Source of the DNA: Vibrio tapetis subsp. tapetis
GTDB lineage: Bacteria; Pseudomonadota; Gammaproteobacteria; Enterobacterales; Vibrionaceae
DNA length: 64,000 bases
Direction of reading: 5' to 3'
NCBI RefSeq assembly: GCF_900233005.1
Contig: NZ_LT960612.1
Location: 186,001-250,000 of the forward strand
The translations under genes were made by a program, and so were the position numbers. A model generated the notes under the pieces. It saw only the letters and a program-made list of their open reading frames with translations, made no database searches and was not told the origin of the DNA. Shown here piece after piece: positions 20,126 to 28,021 of this stretch. Position 1 is the stretch's first letter. Each line of letters starts with the position of its first letter.

Positions 20126-20140
20126 TACCCTAAAGGGGTA
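20126..20140 (-). promoter_or_regulatory. NarP/NarL-like palindrome upstream of nirB
   Basis: TACCCTAAAGGGGTA contains two inverted TACCC-type heptamer halves, although the total is 15 bp instead of the usual 16 bp of a 7-2-7 site. Its centre is 28-29 bp upstream of the FNR centre, equal to the -69.5 to -41.5 spacing known from E. coli nirB. The position supports nitrate/nitrite-responsive activation. The rest of 20032-20423 holds no gene. Confidence 0.5.
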
Positions 20141-20347
20141 GATGGAAAGCCGATAAAAACATCAATAAGGTGTAGATTTACTCAAAAGGCTTCAATAACC
20201 TTTTATTTACGATGGTTTAACCCATTAAAAACACATCGATAGCAATCATGAGATCAAGATGAGACATGACTCGTAAAATGTTCTTTTGTTACAAAATAAG
20301 CCACCAAATTACAATTAGTCGATTTATTAACAGAAATTCAAATTATC

Positions 20348-20378
20348 TTGACAGGATTCGATAGATTTACTGTATGAT
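20348..20378 (+). promoter_or_regulatory. Possible sigma-70 promoter of the Cys-rich protein gene
   Basis: TTGACA (20348-20353) is followed by TATGAT (20373-20378) with a 19-bp spacer, longer than the ideal 17. It lies about 45 bp before the ATG at 20424. This is a prediction from sequence only. Confidence 0.4.
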
Positions 20379-20423
20379 TGCGGTGTAACAGTGCAATCAA
20401 CTGAAGTAACATAAAAATAGACT

Positions 20424-20801
20424 ATGCCGAAATTTGTCCACACAATTTGGATTACAACCTTCACTTTAATAGCCCTTGTGCTATCGAGTGTTGCCGCTGG
20501 TGCGTCCGGCAATCCAGAGTGGGAAAAACATGATGAACCGGCTCAAACTATTGTTGAAATCTTCCATAGCACTTCTGACATCTGCGATAACCAAACCCAG
20601 CCTAAATCGAAAGCCAGCGCAAAACATCAATGCTGTAGCTCGATGTGTGTAATGAATTTGCCAACGCCTTCCCCCCTAGATAAGTTAGCAAGACAATCAC
20701 ATTCATTGGCTCTTATTGGTTACGAATTGCAGCCTAAAACGATTGGCCTATCTAAGGCGTTATATCGCCCTCCGATTTTATTCTCCTACAACACCCATTA
20801 G
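20424..20801 (+). CDS. Small exported Cys/His-containing protein of unknown function
   Basis: A 125-residue protein with an N-terminal signal or membrane segment (WITTFTLIALVLSSVAAGAS). The mature part has a motif KHQCCSSMCVMN near residue 73 and ends in LYRPPILF. Short bacterial proteins with a C-C-x-x-M-C motif and a terminal RPP are often found near metal-handling genes (DUF2946-like), so metal binding is possible but unproven. It is followed after 94 bp by the DsbA-like gene in the same direction; its cysteines could be clients of that enzyme. A TTGACA-type promoter is visible upstream. Confidence 0.6.
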   Translation: MPKFVHTIWITTFTLIALVLSSVAAGASGNPEWEKHDEPAQTIVEIFHSTSDICDNQTQPKSKASAKHQCCSSMCVMNLPTPSPLDKLARQSHSLALIGYELQPKTIGLSKALYRPPILFSYNTH

Positions 20802-20895
20802 CAAAATTTACCACTCGTGACTAATCCAACGACGATTTCGTTGTGTCGCGCTCTGTGGTCATATACAAAATAAAAACGTTTGGAGAAACGATCAA

Positions 20896-21495
20896 ATGAA
20901 AAAACTACTGACTCTTTTTACCGCTCTTATGTTGAGCCTTTCAGCACAAGCCGCTCAATTTGAAGAAGGGACTCATTACCAAGTATTGAGCACTCAAAAA
21001 GCAACGAAGCCTGTGGTAACGGAGTTCTTCTCTTTCTATTGCCCACATTGCTACAAATTTGAGGGTATTATCGACAACATGACAGAGTCACTACCTGAGA
21101 ACGTCAAGTTCCAAAAGATTCATGTGGCGTTCATGGGGGCAAAAATGGCCGTTCCAATGGCAAAAGCTTACGCCACCATGGTAGCTCTTGATGTCGAGAA
21201 AAAGATGGTGCCTGTTATGTTTAAACAGATCCACGACCTACGCAAAGCACCCAAAAATGAAGCCGAACTTCGCCAAATCTTTGTTGATCACGGTGTAGAT
21301 GGTAAGAAATTTGATGCTGCTTACAAAGGATTTGCTGTTGATTCAATGCAGAAACGATTCGACAAGCAGTTTGAAGCAAGCACACTAACCGGTGTTCCTG
21401 GTGTACTGGTAAACAATAAGTACATTGTTAAGCCAGACAACATCACAAGCCTAGAAGAGTACAACCAATTGGTTAACTTTTTGCTGAAGAAGTAA
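20896..21495 (+). CDS. dsbA: Periplasmic thiol:disulfide interchange protein, DsbA family
   Basis: A 199-residue protein with a signal peptide ([20 protein letters not shown]), a thioredoxin-fold active site CPHC in [14 protein letters not shown] near residue 50, the DsbA helical insert, and the cis-Pro loop [20 protein letters not shown] is the active site of the strongly oxidising DsbA that introduces disulfides into periplasmic proteins. Length is typical. GGAG lies before the ATG. It is closed by a strong terminator. A genome may hold other DsbA copies, so this may be a paralogue. Confidence 0.9.
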   Translation: MKKLLTLFTALMLSLSAQAAQFEEGTHYQVLSTQKATKPVVTEFFSFYCPHCYKFEGIIDNMTESLPENVKFQKIHVAFMGAKMAVPMAKAYATMVALDVEKKMVPVMFKQIHDLRKAPKNEAELRQIFVDHGVDGKKFDAAYKGFAVDSMQKRFDKQFEASTLTGVPGVLVNNKYIVKPDNITSLEEYNQLVNFLLKK

Positions 21496-21514
21496 GATAA
21501 ATAAGAAGTGATAT

Positions 21515-21557
21515 AAAAAGCCCGCAACAAGCTCTACGTTTGTTACGGGCTTTATTT
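21515..21557. terminator. Bidirectional terminator between dsbA and lhgO
   Basis: A stem of about 14 bp (AAAGCCCGCAACAA paired with TTGTTACGGGCTTT, one mismatch) is followed by TTTATTTT on the plus strand and by TTTTTAT on the minus strand. It can terminate dsbA and also the convergent lhgO transcript. Confidence 0.8.
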
Positions 21558-21614
21558 TCCTTATCTCGAGCGCGTCGACTTACTCAATAAAATTGCCCTT
21601 TCAATGACGTTAAT

Positions 21615-22832
21615 TTATTTCCGAACTGATTCTTCGATTTTGTCGCATATATAATGCCCAATCGGCATCGCAGATGTCGCTGCAGGAGATGGGGCATTGC
21701 ATACGTGCAAACTCCGGTCGCTGCTTGCAAATAAGAAGTCATGCACCAAAGAACCGTCAGATAATACCGCTTGGGCTCTTATCCCTGCGGGGTAAGGCTC
21801 TAAATCGATCAGCTCTATGCTCGGGCAATATTTGTTTACTAGCTTCAAATAACCTGGCTTCCATAGCGAGTTTTTCCACTCAATTAAGCCCGTTTTTAGA
21901 TTCTTAGCCGTGACTTTCCAAAACCCAGAATAGGCCAACATTTGCATCGTATCTTTAACGCTAAAATTAATATCTGCGTACCCTTCTCGCTTCCACCCTT
22001 GAACGGCATTTGGTCCTACGGTTACCGTACCATCTATCATTCGAGTTAAATGCACACCCAAAAATGGTAAGTCCGGATCAGGGATGGGGTAGATAAGATG
22101 GTTGACCACATCATTGTGTTTTCGGTTCAGTCGATAATACTCACCGCGATAAGGAATGATTTGAAAATCACAATCAATCCCGAGCATTTTGGTGACTCTA
22201 TCAGCCATCAAGCCACTGCACGTCACTAAAAATTCAGTTTGCAGCATCATCCCTTGGCCATCAACACGAGTTTCAACATCAATTTGAGACGCCGATTCCG
22301 TCATCGCGACAACTTCAGTTCGCAAACACACTTCGCCACCAAGTTTGGTAAATTGCTCAGCCATTTTGTCAGTCACCAGCTTATAATCAACGATGCTGGT
22401 CGACTCAACCAAGATGGCTCCTAGCCCCGTAATATTTGGTTCCGCCAACTTCAATTGCGCTTGATTTAACAATTCAGCTTCGATGCCATTTTCGCTGCAT
22501 CGTTGGTAAAGTGCCTGCATTCGTTCGAGTTCTAAATCCGAAGTAGCGACTAATAACTTGCCGCAGTTTTCTATCGCTATGCCATGCTCAGCGCAAAATG
22601 CCTTCGTTTGCTCTTCTCCTCTCTTACAGAAATCTGCTTTCAAACTGCCCGGTGCGTAATACACTCCAGCGTGGATTACACCACTATTATGGCCGGTTTG
22701 ATGTTTTGCGAAGCCATCTTCTTTCTCGACTAAGAGGATCGATTTATCCGGAAATCGAGTTTTCAGTTGCCAAGCGGTAGACACACCGACGATGCCACCC
22801 CCAACAACAATATAGTCATACACTTTGTCCAT
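21615..22832 (-). CDS. lhgO: L-2-hydroxyglutarate oxidase/dehydrogenase
   Basis: A 405-residue FAD-dependent DAO-fold enzyme. It has the dinucleotide motif DYIIVVGGGIVG-type start (DYIVVGGGIVGVSTAWQL), the LhgO signature KHQTGHNSGVIHAGVYYAPG near residue 45, and the C-terminal NAPSPAATSAMPIG. LhgO (YgaF) oxidises L-2-hydroxyglutarate to 2-oxoglutarate and passes electrons to the quinone pool. Length fits the family. Its start overlaps the stop of the upstream TRAP permease gene, so they are co-translated; this links the transporter to 2-hydroxyglutarate or a related C5 acid. Confidence 0.92.
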   Translation of the reverse strand: MDKVYDYIVVGGGIVGVSTAWQLKTRFPDKSILLVEKEDGFAKHQTGHNSGVIHAGVYYAPGSLKADFCKRGEEQTKAFCAEHGIAIENCGKLLVATSDLELERMQALYQRCSENGIEAELLNQAQLKLAEPNITGLGAILVESTSIVDYKLVTDKMAEQFTKLGGEVCLRTEVVAMTESASQIDVETRVDGQGMMLQTEFLVTCSGLMADRVTKMLGIDCDFQIIPYRGEYYRLNRKHNDVVNHLIYPIPDPDLPFLGVHLTRMIDGTVTVGPNAVQGWKREGYADINFSVKDTMQMLAYSGFWKVTAKNLKTGLIEWKNSLWKPGYLKLVNKYCPSIELIDLEPYPAGIRAQAVLSDGSLVHDFLFASSDRSLHVCNAPSPAATSAMPIGHYICDKIEESVRK

Positions 22833-25000
22833 TACTGTACCGCCCCTTTACCAGCAGATAATGTGTCTTGATGCTGTTTGTCTTTTATCTTCTTTTCTTG
22901 CTGTACGTTATATTGCTTACTGCTATAAGCAAATATGGCAACAAACCCGACACAACTAGCAAGTCTCACAATGAGCGGGATATCAGCCCAAACAAGAGAG
23001 ATTCCAAGGGCTACCAGTACTATACGTAGTATCCAATTTAGTTCAGATTCTAAGTAACCTTCTATGGCGCCAATAAACGCGTAAGTACCAATAATTGCAA
23101 AGAAACCAACGGTAAGCACTTCCGTCACATCCCAGCTCACCAATCCGGTATAGGCGATTAACAACGGCACTAAATATAGACCTTTCGCAATTTTCCATGC
23201 CGTTAGGCCAGTACGCATAGGTGGGGTTTTCGCTATCGTCGCCGCAGCAAACGCTGTTAAACAAACTGGCGGTGTTACGTTACTGTCTTGAGATAACCAA
23301 AAAATGATTAAATGAGCCCCTAACAAGGCTAAACCAATGGTTTCTAAACCTAAGCTTTGCTCCAGCAGTGTTTCAACAAAGTCCGCAGGTACCAGTGCTA
23401 GCATTTCTTTTGCCGTTTCTAGCGCCATGGGTGCATTAAGCAGATCCAATTTCTCGGGAGCGGCAAGCATAAAGATAGCTTTGGCTTGTTCTGGCAATGC
23501 ACCTGATGTCATTAACTCTAACAGTTGGCTTTCGGCCAATAATTTATACAACGCGGGAGCTGACAGCGTTCCAAGAACAATGTAGGCCGCTGTAACCGGG
23601 AGCCCCATACCAAGAATTAACGACGCCAGCGCAATCAGCACCAACATGATAAACAGGTTCCCATTGGCCCAACCATTGATCATTAAAGAGAAGGTGTTGC
23701 CAATTCCTGTCGTACTAATTACGTTGATCACCAGCCCTATACCTACCAATAGGACTGCCGTTGTCGCCATGTTTTTCGCGCCTTGAGACAAGGCTTCTAC
23801 AATGGCTTTTGGCCCCATCTTGTGGTCTTTTGAAAACCAAGAAGCCACCACGACAGAAACGATTGAAATACCGGCCGCATAAGTTGGCGTAAACCCTTGC
23901 ACGAGTAAGGTAACGAGTACGGCTAATGGGATAAGGTTATTCCAGCCTGAAAGGAGAACTTTAGACAATGACTCTTCACTGGTCGTCACTTTCTGAACGC
24001 CGCTTCGCTTGGCTTCGATACGTACAAAGAAACCAACCGATAGGAAATAGATTAATGCCGGGACAAAAGAAACTGCGATAATGTCAACATAAGGAATTTG
24101 TGTATAAGACGCCATAATAAACGCGCCAGCGCCCATTACAGGAGGCATTAACTGCCCACCGGTCGAGGCCGCAGCTTCAACGCCCGCGGCAAAACGCGAT
24201 GGAAAGCCTGCTTTTTGCATCAGAGGGATACTGATCACCCCAGTTGATACCGTATTTGCGACACTTGAACCAGACACAGAGCCCATCAGACCCGAGCCAA
24301 TAACAGCGATGAAACCCGGCCCCCCGATGACTTTACCCGCAGCCGCTCGCGCCACATTGATGATGTAATCGCCCACCCCAGAGCGCACCAAGAATGCACC
24401 AAATAAGATGAACATGAATACGAATGTCCAGCTGATACGAGAAATCGAGCCAAACATCCCTTCCGAGGAATAAAAACTTCTGTACAGTAGCGTTTCTAGA
24501 CTCAAACCAGGGAAATGAAAAATACCCGAAGCCCACTGTCCCCATAACACGACGTAACTCAAACAAACCAAGATAAGAATGGGAATGAACCAACCCATGG
24601 TTCGGCGAATCAACTCAATCACTATTGCAATGGCTAACACCGCAAAGAACCAATCACTTGCAATAAATTTTACGCCTCGCTCATACAAAGCGTCTTCCGC
24701 ATACGGTATATAAAGCAAACACGCAATCGCAGCGACGGCAATACCCACATCCACCGCTAAGGCGATTTTGCTTTCTTTTAAAGAAATATGTGCGGGGTAC
24801 CACAATGAACAAATCACCGCGAATCCGGCAAAGTGAGTCGCAGATACCCATAATTCAGGCAAAGTAGAAAATGTATTAAACCAAATATGCAGCAAAGACA
24901 ACACGACACCAAAGCCCGTTATCGCCTTAGTTACCCATGGAAAGCTGGTCCGTGTGGGCAACTCAAATTTTTGCAGTTCTTCATTGATGTCCTTGCTCAT
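22832..25000 (-). CDS. TRAP-TAXI transporter fused permease (DctQM)
   Basis: A 722-residue membrane protein in which the small 4-helix subunit and the large 12-helix subunit are fused, as is usual for TAXI-type TRAP systems. The large-subunit motif GSGLMGSVSGSSVANTVSTG and ASTGGQLMPPVMGAGAFIMA are clear, as is LGMGLPVTAAYIVLG in the second half. The start is the ATG at 25000, because AGGAGGATAT lies directly upstream; an in-frame start at 25078 would place 26 non-membrane residues before it. The permease uses the sodium gradient to import a solute delivered by the TAXI protein encoded upstream. Confidence 0.92.
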   Translation of the reverse strand: MSKDINEELQKFELPTRTSFPWVTKAITGFGVVLSLLHIWFNTFSTLPELWVSATHFAGFAVICSLWYPAHISLKESKIALAVDVGIAVAAIACLLYIPYAEDALYERGVKFIASDWFFAVLAIAIVIELIRRTMGWFIPILILVCLSYVVLWGQWASGIFHFPGLSLETLLYRSFYSSEGMFGSISRISWTFVFMFILFGAFLVRSGVGDYIINVARAAAGKVIGGPGFIAVIGSGLMGSVSGSSVANTVSTGVISIPLMQKAGFPSRFAAGVEAAASTGGQLMPPVMGAGAFIMASYTQIPYVDIIAVSFVPALIYFLSVGFFVRIEAKRSGVQKVTTSEESLSKVLLSGWNNLIPLAVLVTLLVQGFTPTYAAGISIVSVVVASWFSKDHKMGPKAIVEALSQGAKNMATTAVLLVGIGLVINVISTTGIGNTFSLMINGWANGNLFIMLVLIALASLILGMGLPVTAAYIVLGTLSAPALYKLLAESQLLELMTSGALPEQAKAIFMLAAPEKLDLLNAPMALETAKEMLALVPADFVETLLEQSLGLETIGLALLGAHLIIFWLSQDSNVTPPVCLTAFAAATIAKTPPMRTGLTAWKIAKGLYLVPLLIAYTGLVSWDVTEVLTVGFFAIIGTYAFIGAIEGYLESELNWILRIVLVALGISLVWADIPLIVRLASCVGFVAIFAYSSKQYNVQQEKKIKDKQHQDTLSAGKGAVQ

Positions 25001-25040
25001 ATATCCTCCTGAATACTTGGTTAGGAACGAATTCGCGTCT

Positions 25041-25110
25041 CTTCTTCCACACGGCTGACTCTTTGCAATGAATGTCATGACAAAGAGTCAGCACGTCAGT
25101 GTGGAAGAAG
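25041..25110 (-). promoter_or_regulatory. Large stem-loop between TAXI and permease genes
   Basis: Two nested inverted repeats (CTTCTTCCACAC with GTGTGGAAGAAG, and GCTGACTCTTTG with CAAAGAGTCAGC) form a long hairpin in the 124-bp gap between the binding-protein stop and the permease start. There is no long T run after it. It likely protects the upstream mRNA or slows read-through, so that more binding protein than permease is made. Confidence 0.7.
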
Positions 25111-25124
25111 AAAGATGACGGAAG

Positions 25125-26138
25125 TTACATAGCAACTAATGAGTCAGGAATTGAAATACCCATTTCTTTGTAGAAACGTGCCGCACCTGGGTGCAACGGA
25201 ACCGGTAAGCCAGCAATCGCTTTCTCTAGTGCCATTGCTTTGGTCGCTTTATGGATACCTTGCAAGAACGTTAGGTTGTCGTAAATCGCTTTGGTTAACT
25301 GATATACGTCTTCGTCAGAGATATCTTCACGAACGGCAAGAAAGTTGGGTTGGGCGATTGTGGTGATTGGCTCATCAACACCAGGGTAGGTATTTGCAGG
25401 AATTTCGTATTTGGTCCACAAGCTATAGCTACCGTTAGCCTGCTTGATCTGCTCGTCAGTAAAGGACAATATTTGGATGTCTTTACCTAAGGCAGCAAAC
25501 GCTTGAGTTACCGCACCAACCGGCACACCCGCTGGTGTATTCATGCCATCGATGGTGCCATTTTGAAGCGCACTCGCGCTACCACCATAGCCCATGTACG
25601 CTAAGCTGAATTTGTCTGGGTCAATCGACAAGCCTTTCATGATCTGGCGGCCTGAGTTTTCTGTACCGGAGTTTTTCTTACCGATAGAAAACTTTTCACC
25701 ATTAAGGTTAGTTAAGTCGCTTACCGTACCCGTTTTTGCGTATTCTGAACGAACAATTAAGTGTTCTACGTTTTGCCATAGCATCGAAACTGAGCGTATT
25801 TTCTCTTGACGACCCGACTTAGTATACGGCCCCTCTCCGCCCCAAGCCCAAGCACCATACAATCCTTGTAGAATGGCAAACTGTGCTTCGTTTTCATTCA
25901 AGAGTTTTACGTTTTCACCTGACCCTGCAGAGCTAATGGCAGAAAGTGAGAAGTGATGTTTTTGAGTCAGCTTGATTTTACTCAACGTTGCAAGAGCAAC
26001 GCCAACAGGGTAATAGGTTCCACCGGTTGATGCCGTGGCCAAAATGTAGCTTCTTTGCTCAGCCGCTGACACGTTTGCTGCCAGACCAAATGAGGCTATT
26101 GCCACTGCTAAGGTTGTCACCAATTTGTTCATTTTCAT
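25125..26138 (-). CDS. TAXI-family TRAP solute-binding protein
   Basis: A 337-residue periplasmic protein with signal peptide (MKMNKLVTTLAVAIASFGLA, then ANVSA). The TAXI pattern YILATASTGGTYYPVG opens the mature protein and SIGKKNSGTENSGRQIMKG lies in the middle. It captures a solute for the fused TRAP permease. TAXI proteins of this kind have been linked to glutamate or 2-oxoglutarate-type acids; here the neighbouring lhgO points to L-2-hydroxyglutarate or another C5 dicarboxylate, which is inferred and not visible in the protein. A sigma-54 promoter lies about 50 bp upstream. Confidence 0.92.
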   Translation of the reverse strand: MKMNKLVTTLAVAIASFGLAANVSAAEQRSYILATASTGGTYYPVGVALATLSKIKLTQKHHFSLSAISSAGSGENVKLLNENEAQFAILQGLYGAWAWGGEGPYTKSGRQEKIRSVSMLWQNVEHLIVRSEYAKTGTVSDLTNLNGEKFSIGKKNSGTENSGRQIMKGLSIDPDKFSLAYMGYGGSASALQNGTIDGMNTPAGVPVGAVTQAFAALGKDIQILSFTDEQIKQANGSYSLWTKYEIPANTYPGVDEPITTIAQPNFLAVREDISDEDVYQLTKAIYDNLTFLQGIHKATKAMALEKAIAGLPVPLHPGAARFYKEMGISIPDSLVAM

Positions 26139-26197
26139 CTTCTACTCTCCATGTGGTGTTTCACGTTATCATTTTATTAACATTCAACATCACTATG

Positions 26198-26213
26198 GCA
26201 ATTTAGATGCCAA
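26198..26213 (-). promoter_or_regulatory. Sigma-54 promoter of the TAXI-TRAP-lhgO operon
   Basis: On the minus strand TTGGCATCTAAATTGC carries the invariant GG and GC dinucleotides separated by 10 bp, matching the -24/-12 pattern TTGGCAC-N5-TTGC. The predicted start is about 12 bp downstream, leaving a leader of about 50 nt before the TAXI ATG. Confidence 0.75.
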
Positions 26214-26262
26214 CTCTTAACTGATTGTTTATGAATGAATTTAATAACAACCACTGTCATAA

Positions 26263-26280
26263 TGAGCAAGTTCTTGCTCA
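26263..26280. promoter_or_regulatory. Activator palindrome 1 (DctD-like enhancer)
   Basis: TGAGCAAG-N2-CTTGCTCA is a perfect 18-bp inverted repeat about 65 bp upstream of the sigma-54 promoter. It is repeated nearby in similar form. Confidence 0.65.
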
Positions 26281-26296
26281 CTGAGCGCTATGTAGA

Positions 26297-26314
26297 TAAG
26301 CAAAATTTTGCTCA
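26297..26314. promoter_or_regulatory. Activator palindrome 2 (DctD-like enhancer)
   Basis: TAAGCAAAATTTTGCTCA is an 18-bp inverted repeat with one mismatch, with the same TGAGCAAn-N2-nTTGCTCA pattern. Its centre is 34 bp from palindrome 1, close to three helical turns. A half site (TGAGCAAA at 26362) and a degenerate copy (TAAGCAAGATTTTGCCGA at 26406-26423) follow. Confidence 0.65.
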
Positions 26315-26475
26315 TCTACTTGCTCCCAAATTGAAGTATCCCCAAACTCACGCTCACAGATTGAGCAAATATGTGACAAATGTTGCATTTTGGTTAAATT
26401 GAGCATAAGCAAGATTTTGCCGACCTTATTTTTTTGGCGCTAATTTATAAAGGCTCGTTTACAAAGAACGGAGAC

Positions 26476-27858
26476 TTAGTCTTTATAATCTAACCGGTTC
26501 AACCCCAGCTTCTGCATTTTTTGATTCAATGTTCTACGTGGCAAGTCTAGCTCTTGCATCACGTCAGCAATGCAACCATTCCATCTTGTGAGTGAATCGA
26601 GAATGACTTTACGTTCGAAGGTATCCATTTGAATTGCGAGCGGTACACCTTGCTGACCATGATTATCGACACTTGAATTAGGGCGGATCGACAGAATATC
26701 CCCAACCGACAGAGTATCGTCCAACGCAAATCGAATGGCGATGTTACGCAGCTCTCGTACATTACCCGGCCACGAATATGAAAGCAGCGCTCTTTCGTCT
26801 GAATCACTCGCTTTTCGTGTATGAGGGTTAGCTTGATTGGTAAAGTACTCAAACAGTATCAAGGCATCGTCTTCACGCTCTCTTAATGGTGGCAAGTGCA
26901 ACTGCGCGACGTTTAATCGGTAAAACAAGTCTTGCCTAAATTCGGAATGGTTAAGAAGATCTTCTTTCGCAGCGGCGATAACTCGTAGATCAACCTTGCG
27001 TTTTTCGTTACTTCCCACCCGCTCTATTTCATGATCTTGTAATGTTCGTAATACCTTTACTTGCATAGCAACTGGCATGCTTTCAATTTCGTCTAAGAAA
27101 AGAGAGCCTTTATCGGCGTATTCCAGCTTGCCAATGCGTCGCTTTGCCGCGCCAGTAAATGCACCAGCTTCATGACCAAACAATTCACTTTCAAACAAGT
27201 TTTCGGGGATTGCGCCACAATTAAGTGCGACCAAATGATGGGATTGACGAGTGCTTTCTTGGTGTAAGCATGTTGCAACTAACTCTTTACCGCAGCCAGT
27301 CTCGCCATAAATAATGACGTTGGTGTCGATCGACGCGACCTTCGCTATCTGTTTACGTAAATCGCATATCACTTTACTGCGACCCACCAGCACCTTTTCA
27401 ATTCCTTTAATATTTTCTAAGTAAGACTGCCGATTTTGCTGAGCGATCTTGGTTTCGTATTCCTCTACGGCCTCTTTTACTCTCGAAGACAGCCGCTCGG
27501 GATTAAATGGTTTCTCTATAAAATCGTAAGCACCAAGCTGCAACGCTTTTACCGCCATATCCACATCACCATGACCAGTAATGAGTATCACTGGCACATT
27601 AATCTGTTGTGATTGAAACTTCTTCAGCAAGTCTAAGCCGTCTATATCTGGCAGCCTCACATCACTTACGATCGCGTCAAACCCGCCACTTTCAATGGCA
27701 TTCAGCGCCGATAATCCGTACTCAAAAGAATGCACGTTATAGCCTGCAAGTTCCAACCATTGGCTGGTCGCCTGCCTAACAATTTCATCATCTTCTATTA
27801 ACGCGATAGATTTCATTGCCGATTCCTGCGGTAGTGCTTCTTGCATTACTTTACGCAT
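26476..27858 (-). CDS. Sigma-54-dependent response regulator, DctD-like
   Basis: A 460-residue NtrC-family activator. It has an N-terminal receiver domain with the phosphorylated Asp in IVSDVRLPDIDG (near residue 66), a central AAA+ domain with Walker A GETGCGKE, the sigma-54 contact loop GAFTGA and Walker B SLFLDEIESM, and a C-terminal Fis-type helix-turn-helix (MQELDLPRRTLNQKMQKLGL). It is divergent from its partner kinase gene and immediately upstream of the sigma-54-dependent TAXI-TRAP operon. It should bind the TGAGCAAn palindromes there and switch on transport when the kinase senses the substrate. Confidence 0.92.
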   Translation of the reverse strand: MRKVMQEALPQESAMKSIALIEDDEIVRQATSQWLELAGYNVHSFEYGLSALNAIESGGFDAIVSDVRLPDIDGLDLLKKFQSQQINVPVILITGHGDVDMAVKALQLGAYDFIEKPFNPERLSSRVKEAVEEYETKIAQQNRQSYLENIKGIEKVLVGRSKVICDLRKQIAKVASIDTNVIIYGETGCGKELVATCLHQESTRQSHHLVALNCGAIPENLFESELFGHEAGAFTGAAKRRIGKLEYADKGSLFLDEIESMPVAMQVKVLRTLQDHEIERVGSNEKRKVDLRVIAAAKEDLLNHSEFRQDLFYRLNVAQLHLPPLREREDDALILFEYFTNQANPHTRKASDSDERALLSYSWPGNVRELRNIAIRFALDDTLSVGDILSIRPNSSVDNHGQQGVPLAIQMDTFERKVILDSLTRWNGCIADVMQELDLPRRTLNQKMQKLGLNRLDYKD

Positions 27859-28021
27859 AGTGACGTCCTATTCCTTTACTGCCCCTTTGCTAATGCTACC
27901 TACGGTATGGAAAAATCTATTTGTATTAAAGGAGCTAGCTCCCATTTCTTACGAACAAATCTTTAACATTTATGGCAATTATAGTTATCTAAACACTGTG
28001 AACATCTAAATGGAGTACGAT

